DNA of 53,155 bases. Origin: JALHVH01 sp964585685. Its GTDB lineage: Bacteria; Acidobacteriota; Aminicenantia; Aminicenantales; Saccharicenantaceae. Under the pieces are notes generated by a model. The model had not been told where the DNA came from. It ran no database searches and saw only the letters and a program-made list of their open reading frames with translations. The position numbers were made by a program, and so were the translations under genes. Shown here one piece after another: positions 6,995 through 15,866 of the stretch. Each line of letters begins with the position of its first letter. The first letter of the stretch is position 1. The stretch lies in NCBI GenBank assembly GCA_964585685.1, contig CAZPEP010000034.1, forward strand, positions 1-53,155, written 5' to 3'.

Positions 6995-9514
6995 TCACCG
7001 GCTCGGCCGGAAGTGCTCCTCGTCCGCTCTCAGGTAGACGATCTTCCCGCCCACCAGGACGGCTTCCGGGATGGACCGTGTCCGGAAGGGATGGCCTCGC
7101 AGGATGAGGAGGTCGGCCTCCTTCCCGGGCTCCAGGCTTCCGACGTTGGCGTCGTAGCCGATGATGCGCGCGGCGTCTATGGTCAAGGCCTTCAAAGCCG
7201 CTTCTTCCGGCATACCGTTCTTTGCGGCGAACGCCGCGAGCTCGAGGAGATCGCCGCCCGACCAGCCCATACCCGGCGTATACCAGGAGCCCTCCTGAGG
7301 CCGGAAGGCGACCCGGATGCCCGCCTTGGACAGGATGGCGGGGGTCCGCGGATCGAAGCCGCGGTCCTCGATCTGGCCGGTGCCGCGGAACAGATCCTCG
7401 ATGATCACCGGGATATCCCGTTTCTTGAGCTCGCCCGCGAGCTTCCAGGCGTCGGTCGCCCCGTCCAGGATGACCTTGAGCTTGAACTCGTCGGCGATCC
7501 GGAGGGCGGTGCGGATATCGTCCTCGCGCTCGGCGTGGATAAGTGCGGGCGTCTCGCCCCTGAGCACCGGCAGGAGGGCTTCCATGGCGAGGTCCTTCTG
7601 GGGTGCCGGCCCCTTTTTATCCTTATCGAATCTTTCGGCCTTCTCCTTGTATTCCTGGGCCTTGACGAGGGTTTCCCGGAGCAGGGCGGCCAGGCCCATC
7701 CGGGTGGACGGCATCTGGTCGCTCCGCTTGGCGGAAACGCCGAAACCGAAAATCATGACCGCTTTATTCTTGACGATCATCCTGTCGGCCACGTCGCCCG
7801 CGGTCTTGATGACGGCGCCAAGGCCGCCGATGACGTTCCGGTCGCCGGGGGTCACGAGGGCCGTTGTGATCCCGATCTGCCGGGCATAGTTGAACAGGGG
7901 CGCCTGGGGTTCGAGGGCGTGCCGGACCTCCATTTCCGGGGTGATGGGGCTCGAAGCCTCGTCCACGGAGTTCTGGTTCCTCCAGTTCCCGGAGATCCCG
8001 ATATAGGAACGGGGCGCGACGAGCCCCGGCATGATCACGAAGTCCCCGGCGTCAAGCACCGGTAAGCCGGCGGGGATCGAGACGTCGGTCCCGATCTTTT
8101 CGATCTTCCCGTCGTTGACCAAGATGATCGCATTCTTCAGGGGAGCTCCGGCCATCGTGTAAACGGTCCCGCCTTTCAGGGCGAACCGGGCGGAGGATCC
8201 GATCGCCGGAGATACCATAAGCTTGCCGGCGGCCGAGGCGACGGCCGGAAGAGGCTCGGCGCCTTTCGAGGCCCGCGCCTCGTACTCCACCTTGCCCTCG
8301 ATGATGACTTTCTCGACGTTCGTCATCAGCTCGAAGGGCTCGCCGTCAAGGAGGACCAGGTCGGCGTCTTTTCCGGTTTCCAGGCTTCCGACCCGGTCGT
8401 CGAGGCCCGCCGCCTCGGCCTCATATATCGTCACGGACTTTAGGGCGTCCTCCTCGCTCATCCCGTAGCGGACGCAAAGAGTGGCGAGCTGGCGGAGGTT
8501 CTGCTGGCCGCCCCCCAAGGCGTCGGTCTGGAGGGAGACTTTGAGCCCGGCCCGGGCCAGGATGGCAGGGCCGTTCTTGAATTCGCGCGTATCGTCGAAG
8601 TAGCTGAAGAACATCGGCGGGCCGACGTTGAAGTAGACGTCCTTTCTTTTGGCCAGCTCATCCACCACGAGGTAGGCCCAGTAGCAGTGGCCCAGACTGA
8701 GCCTGAAGCGGAATTCGTCGGCCAGCCGGATGCAGGTCATGACCTCGGAGGCCGTCGCGCAATGGATGTGGACCGGGATCTCCCGCTTCAAGGCCCGGAC
8801 CATGACCTCTTTGCCCAAGTCCCGTTTCGGGGGCGTCACATCCTTGCCGTCCTTCTTGTCCTTCTCGTAGGTTTCCCATGTCGTTTGATATTCCTGGGCT
8901 TCGAGAAAAGCCTTCCGGGCCAGATGGTAAACGCCCATGAGCGTCATCGGCATCTGCTTCTTCTGGCCATAGACCCCGACGGGATTCCCCTCGATGGCCA
9001 TCTTCAGGTTGGCGACGTCCTTGAGGACCATGTCCTCGGGGGAGCCGCTCTTGAGCTTGACAGCGACCCCCGTCCCCCCGATGACGTTCCCGCTTCCGGG
9101 AAGGGCGACGATTGTCGTGACGCCGCCCGCCCTGCCGACCGGAATGGCCGGGTCTTCGAAGTTGAACGAATCGAGGGCCCGGACCTGGGGCGTGACGGGG
9201 TTCGTCATTTCATTGCCGTCGGCGTTCTCCTCGACGTTAGGGGTGCTATAGACACCGAGGTGGGAATGAATGTCGATCAGGCCGGGGATGACGACGCGGG
9301 CGTTGATCTCCCTGGCGTTGCGCGGCATGGAGATGTCTTTTCCGATGGCTGCGATCTTCCCGTTTTCGATGAGGATCATTCCGTTCTCGATCACCCCCCG
9401 GGTCGCCGTGTATATCTTTTTGGCCTTGACGATCAGCGTGTCTCCCGCGGGGAACGCGGAGAGCGGCGAGATCAGGGCCAGAGCCAGCAGAAAAACGAAC
9501 GGCTTGCGAGACAT
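6995..9514 (-). CDS. Secreted tandem-domain amidohydrolase (one active-type, one degenerate domain)
   Basis: This 839-residue exported protein (signal peptide about 1-22) contains two imidazolonepropionase-like amidohydrolase domains. Domain 1 (about 25-430) has IPGLIDIHSHLG, with both HxH ligands, and later VHIHCATASEV and SLGHCYWA, so it can bind metal. Domain 2 (about 440-835) has MPGLVAPRSYIGIS at the same place, without the HxH, but keeps LIHAEREDDI. Each ends in the family signature (LDDRVGSLETGKDADLVLLDG; YDANVGSLEPGKEADLLIL). Relatives act on small cyclic amides or peptides, but no substrate can be assigned. ATG follows GAGGAGGCAAT. It is first in a unit with the 430-residue homologue and the sulfatase/TPR gene, driven from 9552-9580. 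Confidence 0.88.
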   Translation of the reverse strand: MSRKPFVFLLALALISPLSAFPAGDTLIVKAKKIYTATRGVIENGMILIENGKIAAIGKDISMPRNAREINARVVIPGLIDIHSHLGVYSTPNVEENADGNEMTNPVTPQVRALDSFNFEDPAIPVGRAGGVTTIVALPGSGNVIGGTGVAVKLKSGSPEDMVLKDVANLKMAIEGNPVGVYGQKKQMPMTLMGVYHLARKAFLEAQEYQTTWETYEKDKKDGKDVTPPKRDLGKEVMVRALKREIPVHIHCATASEVMTCIRLADEFRFRLSLGHCYWAYLVVDELAKRKDVYFNVGPPMFFSYFDDTREFKNGPAILARAGLKVSLQTDALGGGQQNLRQLATLCVRYGMSEEDALKSVTIYEAEAAGLDDRVGSLETGKDADLVLLDGEPFELMTNVEKVIIEGKVEYEARASKGAEPLPAVASAAGKLMVSPAIGSSARFALKGGTVYTMAGAPLKNAIILVNDGKIEKIGTDVSIPAGLPVLDAGDFVIMPGLVAPRSYIGISGNWRNQNSVDEASSPITPEMEVRHALEPQAPLFNYARQIGITTALVTPGDRNVIGGLGAVIKTAGDVADRMIVKNKAVMIFGFGVSAKRSDQMPSTRMGLAALLRETLVKAQEYKEKAERFDKDKKGPAPQKDLAMEALLPVLRGETPALIHAEREDDIRTALRIADEFKLKVILDGATDAWKLAGELKKRDIPVIIEDLFRGTGQIEDRGFDPRTPAILSKAGIRVAFRPQEGSWYTPGMGWSGGDLLELAAFAAKNGMPEEAALKALTIDAARIIGYDANVGSLEPGKEADLLILRGHPFRTRSIPEAVLVGGKIVYLRADEEHFRPSR

Positions 9515-9551
9515 ATTGCCTCCTCGCGTCGGAGAATAAATTGAAGAGCCG

Positions 9552-9580
9552 TTTATAACATTCGACGATCGTCAAGTCAA
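9552..9580 (-). promoter_or_regulatory. Strong sigma70-type promoter with a 10-bp palindrome in the spacer
   Basis: On the minus strand TTGACT (9580-9575) is followed after exactly 17 nt by TATAAA (9557-9552), 38 nt before the ATG of the tandem amidohydrolase. The spacer contains the perfect palindrome GACGATCGTC (9564-9573), a possible operator between the -35 and -10 boxes. Confidence 0.75.
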
Positions 9581-9638
9581 TTCGCGGGAGGGGGGAACCG
9601 CGGGAACCCGCCGGGTTGTGGACGGAACCGCCCGGGTA

Positions 9639-9647
9639 TGATATATA
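9639..9647 (+). promoter_or_regulatory. Extended -10 promoter candidate for the M16 peptidase pair
   Basis: TG-A-TATATA at 9639-9647 is an extended -10 element 46 nt before the ATG at 9694. No convincing -35 is present at normal spacing, which is common for extended -10 promoters. The same TGATATNAT pattern recurs upstream of other genes here. Confidence 0.45.
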
Positions 9648-9693
9648 CGGGCCTGTATCCATCATACCCAGCGTTTTTCCGGGAGGTTCATGC

Positions 9694-11019
9694 ATGAGGC
9701 GCAAAACCATCGTCTTCGTTCTTTCCGTCATCGTCCTGACGGCTTCCCTCGGGGCGTCGTTCCGGAAGGAAGACGTGAAGGTCCACAAGCTCGACAACGG
9801 GCTCAAGGTCCTTCTCGTCGAGGACCACGGCATCCCCAACGTCGCCCTTTACACGTTCTTTCGCGTCGGCTCGCGCAACGAGCGGCCCGGGCTCACGGGC
9901 TCGTCCCACTTCATTGAGCACATGATGTTCAACGGGACGGCGAAGTTCGGGCCGGGCGAGTTCGACCGCCGGATGGAGTTTCGGGGCGGCTCCAACAACG
10001 CCTTCACGTCCGACGACCTGACTGGGTACACGGACTGGTTCCCGGCGGCCGCCCTCGAGTCCATGATCGAGATGGAGGCGGACAGGATCCAGGGCCTGAC
10101 TTTCGTTCCGGAGGTCTTCGAATCCGAGCGCGGGGTCATCGCCTCGGAGCGGCGGCTGGGTGTCGAGAACGATAACGACTCCATCCTCCAGGAGAACGTC
10201 CGGGCCACGGCCATCATGGCCCATCCCTACCACTGGGACGTCATCGGCTGGATGAGCGACATCCTCAACTGGCGCCGGGACGAGGTCATGGCCTACTACA
10301 GGACCTATTATTCCCCCAACAACTCCGTCCTCATCCTGGTGGGGGACTTCGAGAGCGCCCAAGCTCTCGATCTCATCAAAAAATATTACGGCGGGATCCC
10401 GGCCGGGACACCGCCTCCGCCCGTCATGACCGTCGAGCCGCCCCAGATGGGCCTGAAGCGGGTCATCATCCGCAAGGAGGCCCAGGCACCGTCCTTCGTC
10501 ATGGTCTTCCACGGCCCGAACTGCCAGGACCCGGACTTCTATCCCCTGTCCATCCTGGAAAAGCCGTTCCTCCGGGGCGAGAGCAGCCGTCTCTACCGCC
10601 GCCTGGTCCGCGAGGAGCAGTTGGCCATCAGCGTCCATGGGGGGATCGGTGAAACGATCGACCCGCAGCTGTTCTCGATCTATGTCAAGCCGAGGCCGGG
10701 GGCCGATCTCGACCGGCTCGAAGCCGTAATCGACGAAGAGTTGGACAAGCTCCGCAAGGACGGGATCACGGAGCAGGAATACCTGAAGGCGCTCAATATC
10801 ATCCGCAGCGATTTCTACTCCGGACTCCAGACAATCTCCGGCAAGGCCGGCCGTCTGGGCGAGTCCGAGATCCTGTACGGGAGCTTCGAGAAACTCTTTA
10901 CCCGGATGGACGGCTACGCGGCGGTCCAGAGGGACCAGGTCCGCGCGGCCGCCGGAAAGTATTTCACGGAGAACAACAAGACCGTCGGCAAGCTCATTCC
11001 CGAGGGAGGTGCGAAATGA
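9694..11019 (+). CDS. M16 family zinc metallopeptidase, catalytic subunit, secreted
   Basis: This 441-residue protein is an insulinase/pitrilysin-type peptidase. A signal peptide covers about residues 1-22. The inverted zinc motif HFIEH gives H72, E75 and H76, and the third ligand Glu lies about 70 residues later in ESERGVIASERRL. The second half carries the usual inactive repeat, with SSRLYRRLVREEQLA. The ATG at 9694 was chosen over upstream codons because the signal peptide begins there and GGGAGG lies about 8 nt before it. The next gene overlaps its stop (ATGA), so the two products are translated together and probably form the active-plus-inactive heterodimer known for short bacterial M16 proteins, degrading peptides in the periplasm. 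Confidence 0.93.
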   Translation: MRRKTIVFVLSVIVLTASLGASFRKEDVKVHKLDNGLKVLLVEDHGIPNVALYTFFRVGSRNERPGLTGSSHFIEHMMFNGTAKFGPGEFDRRMEFRGGSNNAFTSDDLTGYTDWFPAAALESMIEMEADRIQGLTFVPEVFESERGVIASERRLGVENDNDSILQENVRATAIMAHPYHWDVIGWMSDILNWRRDEVMAYYRTYYSPNNSVLILVGDFESAQALDLIKKYYGGIPAGTPPPPVMTVEPPQMGLKRVIIRKEAQAPSFVMVFHGPNCQDPDFYPLSILEKPFLRGESSRLYRRLVREEQLAISVHGGIGETIDPQLFSIYVKPRPGADLDRLEAVIDEELDKLRKDGITEQEYLKALNIIRSDFYSGLQTISGKAGRLGESEILYGSFEKLFTRMDGYAAVQRDQVRAAAGKYFTENNKTVGKLIPEGGAK

Positions 11020-12410
11020 AGAACACGTTCCGGACCTCGATCGCAGCATTCCTGCTTCTGCTCGTCTCCATTCCCGGGGAAGGCGCCTTCAAACTCCCTC
11101 TGCCCGAGAAGATCGTCCTCCCGAACGGGCTTACCGTCTACTTCCTCAAGAGCTCCGAAGTGCCCATCGTGAGCTTCCGGATGATCATCCGGGGCGCCGG
11201 TTCGGCCTATGAGCCCGTTGCCCTCGAGGGCGCGGCCAACCTGACGGCCGACCTTATGCTTAAGGGAACGGCCAAGATGAGCGCCGACGCCGTCGCCGAG
11301 GCGCTGGACTTCATGGGAGCGGACCTTGGCGTCTCGGCGACCGAAGAGTACGCCCAAGTCAGCGCCGAAAGCCTCTCCGAGCACTTCCCGAAGCTCATGG
11401 AGATCGCCGCCGACTGCCTGATCGAGCCGGCCCTCAAGGAAGATGAGTTCGCGAAAGAGCAGGCCAAGCGGATCGACAGCATCAAGGCCGTCAAAGACGA
11501 TCCCGGCCGAGCCGTGCGTCTTTACTTCCAGAAGGCCTACTTCGGCGCCCATCCCATGGGACACCTGGCCCTGGGCACGGAAAGCGCGCTCGCGAATATG
11601 ACCATCCAGGACATCAGGAGTTTCTACAAGACGCGCTTCAGGCCGGACCGGGCCGTCGCCGCGGTCGTAGGCGATATCGACCGGGCCAAGCTCGCCGGAC
11701 TGCTCAAAGCCACCCTCGGCAAGTGGAAGGCCGCAAGCGGGAACGCCCCGGCCCTCGACATCCCTGCCCTGCCCGGGCCCAAAGGGCCGAAGCTCATCCT
11801 CGTGGATAAGCCCGACGCCACGCAGGCCTATTTCATCATGGGCGCGCCCGGCTACGCCATGGGCGACAAGATCACGCCGGAAGCGGCCGTCATGAACACG
11901 CTTTTCGGAGGACGGTTCACCTCCTGGCTCAACACCGAGCTCCGGATCAAGAGGGGCCTGACCTACGGGGCCCGAAGCTCCTTCCAAGCCTGGGCCGCCG
12001 GCGGCTTGTTCACTGCCTCCTCCTATACCCAGAATTCCAAGATCGGCGAGATGCTCGACATCACCTACGATCTTATGAAAAAAGGAACAGGCCAGGGCTT
12101 CAGCGCCGAGGAAGTGGAAAGCGCCCGGAACTATATCCAGGGCCAATTCCCGCCGACGCTCGAGACGAATGCCGGCAAGGCCGCGGCCTATGTCCGGCTG
12201 GCTTTCTTCAAGCTGGGTTTCGATTACTACGGCAAGTACCTGGCCGGGATCGGAGCCGTGAACGTAGCCGGGGCCGGCAAGGCGGCCGCATCGTTCCTCC
12301 CCGCAAACGATTATGTCCTCGTCGTCGTGGGCAAGGCCGCGGACATCAAGCCCCTGCTCGCCAAGTACGGGACCTGGGAAGAGAAGAGGATCACCGACCC
12401 TGATTTTTAG
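11016..12410 (+). CDS. M16 family peptidase-like protein, non-catalytic partner, secreted
   Basis: This 464-residue protein has a signal peptide (about 1-24) and the M16 fold, starting VLPNGLTVYFLKSSEVPIVS. The zinc motif is lost: where the partner has HFIEH it reads EGAANL, so it cannot bind zinc. The C-terminal half keeps GGRFTSWLNTELRIKRGLTYGARS, the substrate-groove R...Y motif of non-catalytic partners. Translation is coupled to the catalytic gene by an ATGA overlap at 11016-11019. It overlaps tail to tail by 20 bp with the methyltransferase gene on the other strand. Confidence 0.92.
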   Translation: MKNTFRTSIAAFLLLLVSIPGEGAFKLPLPEKIVLPNGLTVYFLKSSEVPIVSFRMIIRGAGSAYEPVALEGAANLTADLMLKGTAKMSADAVAEALDFMGADLGVSATEEYAQVSAESLSEHFPKLMEIAADCLIEPALKEDEFAKEQAKRIDSIKAVKDDPGRAVRLYFQKAYFGAHPMGHLALGTESALANMTIQDIRSFYKTRFRPDRAVAAVVGDIDRAKLAGLLKATLGKWKAASGNAPALDIPALPGPKGPKLILVDKPDATQAYFIMGAPGYAMGDKITPEAAVMNTLFGGRFTSWLNTELRIKRGLTYGARSSFQAWAAGGLFTASSYTQNSKIGEMLDITYDLMKKGTGQGFSAEEVESARNYIQGQFPPTLETNAGKAAAYVRLAFFKLGFDYYGKYLAGIGAVNVAGAGKAAASFLPANDYVLVVVGKAADIKPLLAKYGTWEEKRITDPDF

Positions 12411-13212
12411 CGCCCGGCCCGCGGCGCACTACAAAGAACTCGTAGGCGTAATATTCCGAATGTGCGCGGTGCATCTCGGGCTCTTGCGCGAGCTGATCGA
12501 GCACGGCGAGTGCTTCCCTGTCGGACGTGTACTTGCCGCGAAGCTCTTCAATGCGCCGCTGCATCGGCGTATAGAAGTCATCCCACCACGCCTCGTCCGG
12601 CAGGGTGAAACGGCCGATGAGCGAGAACTCGCACCCCTCGATAGCCGTCAGGACGTCGGGGACCCAGCCCATGGCCGGATAGTCCAGATCGAAGCTCGCC
12701 TTCACTTCGGCCGGCGGATCCTTCTTTCTCCAGACCGCCTCGGTGAAGGCAAGGTAACCGCCGGGGCGCAGCAGTCCATGGCAAATCCGCAGGGCATTCC
12801 CGATGCCGATGTTGTAGAGCGCCCCTTCGGACCAGATGAGGTCGAAGCTCTCGGACGGCAGCCCCGGGTGAGCCATATCGCCGACCACCGGCCGGACACA
12901 TTGCGAGAGCCCACGCTCGGCGATCGTTGATCTCAGCCGCTCGATGCTCGGGGCGTGGCTGTCCAGGGCAACGATGGACCCGGAGGTGAGCTCAGCGAGG
13001 TGGAGCGTTTGTCCGCCGACGCCGCAGCCCAGGTCCAGCACCGCCGGCGATGATGGCAGGTCATGGCAGAGCCCGAGGGCCCTGGCGGCACAGGTGAGGT
13101 TGCCCGGGCCCTGGCGGGGCAGGGCCTCGAAGACTTCGAAGAAGACCTCCCAGAAGTGCGGCGTCCATTCGGGCCGCTGGTCGATGTCTATCGCGTGCGT
13201 GATTTTCATCAT
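12391..13212 (-). CDS. SAM-dependent methyltransferase
   Basis: This class I methyltransferase (273 residues from the ATG at 13212) has SAM-binding motif I VLDLGCGVGGQT, an acidic end of strand 2 (IVALDSH), the region VVGDMAHPGLPSESFDLIWSEGALYNIG and the post-motif GLLRPGGYLAFTE. A longer frame upstream exists, but ATGATGA at 13212-13206 overlaps the stop of the preceding gene, which argues for a coupled start here. The substrate is unknown; the SEGALYNIG stretch is common in small-molecule methyltransferases. It is the last gene of a three-gene unit with another methyltransferase and a degenerate serine hydrolase. Confidence 0.85.
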   Translation of the reverse strand: MMKITHAIDIDQRPEWTPHFWEVFFEVFEALPRQGPGNLTCAARALGLCHDLPSSPAVLDLGCGVGGQTLHLAELTSGSIVALDSHAPSIERLRSTIAERGLSQCVRPVVGDMAHPGLPSESFDLIWSEGALYNIGIGNALRICHGLLRPGGYLAFTEAVWRKKDPPAEVKASFDLDYPAMGWVPDVLTAIEGCEFSLIGRFTLPDEAWWDDFYTPMQRRIEELRGKYTSDREALAVLDQLAQEPEMHRAHSEYYAYEFFVVRRGPGAKNQGR

Positions 13213-14009
13213 CGCCGGCTGGGTTGAGGCTCGCCGGGCCGCAAACCGAGAAAGACCTCGTGGCCGCCGGCGCATTTCGATCTGTGCTCGAAGGGGACCG
13301 CGAGCGGCTTGAACCCGGCGTCGGTGATGAGCTCCAACCAGACGGCGCGGGCGAACAGCCCCATCACGTGCCGATCATGGATGACCTCGACGGCGCCGCC
13401 CTCGTCTCGCAAGAGATACGCCATGTCCGTCACGTAGAGGTTGCCCTTCGAGTCAGGGGGCCACCGCCATTCGAGGTAGCGCAAAGCGCGATTCCCCGCA
13501 TCGCTGCCGCCCGTCTCGATGCCCGGCTCGAAGGTCTCCATGACGAAGTCGGGCTGAAACAGCGCCACCCCGCCGGCGGTCGTGTGTTCGAAGGCCGTCG
13601 CGACGGCGTTGGCGAGATCTGCGCGCGACGACATATAGCTGATCGCGTCGTGCACCAGGACGCAATCGAAGACGCGGCCGAGCCTGATCGACCTGATATC
13701 GCCCTGAACGTGCTCGCACTCCGGGTTGAGGCGACGGCTCAGGGCGAGCATGGCGGGCGCGAGGTCGACGAGAGTGCAGGTCAGAATCGACTTGAGATGG
13801 GCGGCGTTATGGCCGCCGCCGCTGCCGAGGTCGAGCAGGCTGCGCGGCGGTCGTCGGCAGTGGGTCTCGAACAGGCTCCGGTAGAAAGCGGCCTCTTCTG
13901 CGTAGTCACCGACGGGGGTCAATAGGGGATACCAGTCCGCCAGGTCCCGGTAGAGCCTGGGCAGCTTTTCAGATGATGACAGGTCGGGTCGCGGTCGATG
14001 CTGCGCCAT
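13209..14009 (-). CDS. SAM-dependent methyltransferase
   Basis: This 266-residue protein carries class I motif I LLDLGSGGGHNAAHL, TLVDLAPAMLALSRRLNPECE (motif II area), VQGDIRSIRLGRVFDCVLVHDAISYM and TTAGGVALFQPDFV. It resembles methyltransferases of small metabolites rather than RNA. It starts 3 nt after the stop of the serine-hydrolase-like gene and its own stop overlaps the next gene, so the three are surely co-transcribed. Nothing in the sequence names the substrate. Confidence 0.85.
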   Translation of the reverse strand: MAQHRPRPDLSSSEKLPRLYRDLADWYPLLTPVGDYAEEAAFYRSLFETHCRRPPRSLLDLGSGGGHNAAHLKSILTCTLVDLAPAMLALSRRLNPECEHVQGDIRSIRLGRVFDCVLVHDAISYMSSRADLANAVATAFEHTTAGGVALFQPDFVMETFEPGIETGGSDAGNRALRYLEWRWPPDSKGNLYVTDMAYLLRDEGGAVEVIHDRHVMGLFARAVWLELITDAGFKPLAVPFEHRSKCAGGHEVFLGLRPGEPQPSRR

Positions 14010-14012
14010 GCG

Positions 14013-15701
14013 TTAATTCTTCGCGAAAACCAGGTCGCGGACGGGATCGCTGTCGATGATGAATCCGGTCACCCGGTTTTGCCCGTCCCGCTGAAAGATC
14101 ATCATCGGGAATAGGCGTGAGTTGGTGGTGAAACGATCCTTTTCGTCGGGCGTCAGCCGGATATCATTTAGCCCCAGGGCATTGACGATCAGCATATCGC
14201 CGCGCAGTTCAACGGCATAGCTGAGGTTCAGCTCGGCGTTGACATAGGAGCCGGCAAACTCCTCGAGCTCCTGGGGGGTCGGTTTCACCAGCACGATCTT
14301 CGGGGCCGTCTGCTCGCCTCCGCCCTGTTTCCAGACAAATTGTCGAACAACCCCATCCTTTTCTTTTTGGAAGGTGATCCGGGCGTCGGCAAAGCCCAAA
14401 AGAAATTCGGTCTTCGACAAGGCGACCAGCGGAAAGCTCATCCCGGGAACGCTTACGATCAGCTGATCGCCCTTGCGGCTGATGGTAAAGACCTGTCCCG
14501 GCCCCATTCTATAATCGCCGGCATAAGAATCCAGGATCTGCGGGCTGACCTTGACAGCCTTTTTTGCGGCCGCCGGGGGACTTTTCTGCGCCTGCTTTGC
14601 CGGCTCGACGGGGGCCGGAAGATAAATATCGGCGATATCCTGAAGGAATCCTTCGATAGGAGTGTAGTCCCAATTGGCGAGCACAGCGTAGCCGAACCTC
14701 TGGTCCGGGAAATAAACCAAGGCCGCTCCGGAGCCCGCCCAATTCCCGACTCGCGATACCCGCCTTCTTCCCTGCCCGTCCTCGACGCTCAGGCCGTAGC
14801 CAAAATCCGAACTCCGCCCGTTGTTCAGCAGGCCGGCCGTGAACATTCTGGCGAAGATGTCTTTGCCGCCCACCAAGCCGGTCTCCAGGTTGAGAAGCCA
14901 CTTGGCCAGGTCGGCGATCGAGGCGAAAAGCGAATGCGACCCGGTCAGGGATAAGTTGTCGATGCCCTTCAGGTATTCCCGGCGGGTGAAGTTATAGGTA
15001 AAAGCCTGGTCGTCGAAGATCGAGCGGAAGCTGTCGCGAAACTGGGTCCTGGTCATTTTCAAGGGTTTGAAGATGTTTTCCCAGGCCCAGTCGGAGAAAG
15101 GCCGGCCGGTCGCACGCTTGATCGTTTCCGCCAGCAGGTCGTAATTGGTATTGGAGTCCTGAAATCGGTCGCCGGAGGAGAACGCAAGCTTCTTCTGGGC
15201 CTTGATGATATTCAGGACCTTTTCGAATGTGACTTCTTCTTTATCCCGGCCGGAGAGCTGGAGTACGGAAAGCCAGTCCCGTATCCCGCTGGTCTGATAG
15301 AGCAGGTGGCGCAGTTTGACCGGGGTCTCGAAATCGGGGATCTCCGGGATATATTTGCGGACATCGTCGTCCAGCGATAGTTTCCCCTCCTTCTCCAACA
15401 GGGCGACGGCCATGCCGACGAACGGCTGAGCCGCGCCGGCGATATTGAACACCGTCTTCGGAGTGATGGCGGCGCCATGCTCCTGACAGGCCAGGCCGAA
15501 TACGTTCTGATAAACGACCTGCCCCTCCTTGACCACGACCACGGCAAACCCGGGCTGGTCCTGTCGGTTCCAAAAATCGAAGAGCTTGTCCATCTTCGCA
15601 CTCGGCGAAAGCGGTGTTTCCTTATTATCGGCGCTTTGACCAAAAGCGAAAAGAGACGGCATGATCAAACCCATCGCGACCCACATTCTGATTTTTTTCA
15701 T
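14013..15701 (-). CDS. Secreted beta-lactamase-fold (class C/PBP-like) protein with lost active-site residues
   Basis: This 562-residue exported protein (signal peptide about 1-22) has the serine beta-lactamase/esterase fold in its first 370 residues and an extra C-terminal beta domain containing two repeats of the type found in such hydrolases (YAGDYRMGPGQVFTISRKGD; FAGSYVNAELNLSYAVELRG). The catalytic motifs are gone: the SxxK site reads G89-A-A-Q92 (in NIAGAAQPF) and the YxN site reads D182-S-N. All three key residues (Ser, Lys, Tyr) are replaced, so hydrolase activity by the usual mechanism is unlikely. Compare the intact relative at 37213-38688. It heads a unit with two methyltransferases. 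Confidence 0.88.
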   Translation of the reverse strand: MKKIRMWVAMGLIMPSLFAFGQSADNKETPLSPSAKMDKLFDFWNRQDQPGFAVVVVKEGQVVYQNVFGLACQEHGAAITPKTVFNIAGAAQPFVGMAVALLEKEGKLSLDDDVRKYIPEIPDFETPVKLRHLLYQTSGIRDWLSVLQLSGRDKEEVTFEKVLNIIKAQKKLAFSSGDRFQDSNTNYDLLAETIKRATGRPFSDWAWENIFKPLKMTRTQFRDSFRSIFDDQAFTYNFTRREYLKGIDNLSLTGSHSLFASIADLAKWLLNLETGLVGGKDIFARMFTAGLLNNGRSSDFGYGLSVEDGQGRRRVSRVGNWAGSGAALVYFPDQRFGYAVLANWDYTPIEGFLQDIADIYLPAPVEPAKQAQKSPPAAAKKAVKVSPQILDSYAGDYRMGPGQVFTISRKGDQLIVSVPGMSFPLVALSKTEFLLGFADARITFQKEKDGVVRQFVWKQGGGEQTAPKIVLVKPTPQELEEFAGSYVNAELNLSYAVELRGDMLIVNALGLNDIRLTPDEKDRFTTNSRLFPMMIFQRDGQNRVTGFIIDSDPVRDLVFAKN

Positions 15702-15866
15702 TGGCCTCTCTCAAAGAAATCCCGATCAACAAGATCTCTATTCAAGACATTCACCCGCCCCATTTTAAGAAAAGGCAAGCCGTTTTACAACAGGGCCATG
15801 CCTCCCGGCCTGTTTTTATTTTTTATTAAATTTGTTAATATAGCGGATGCCGAAGGAAAGGTTACC

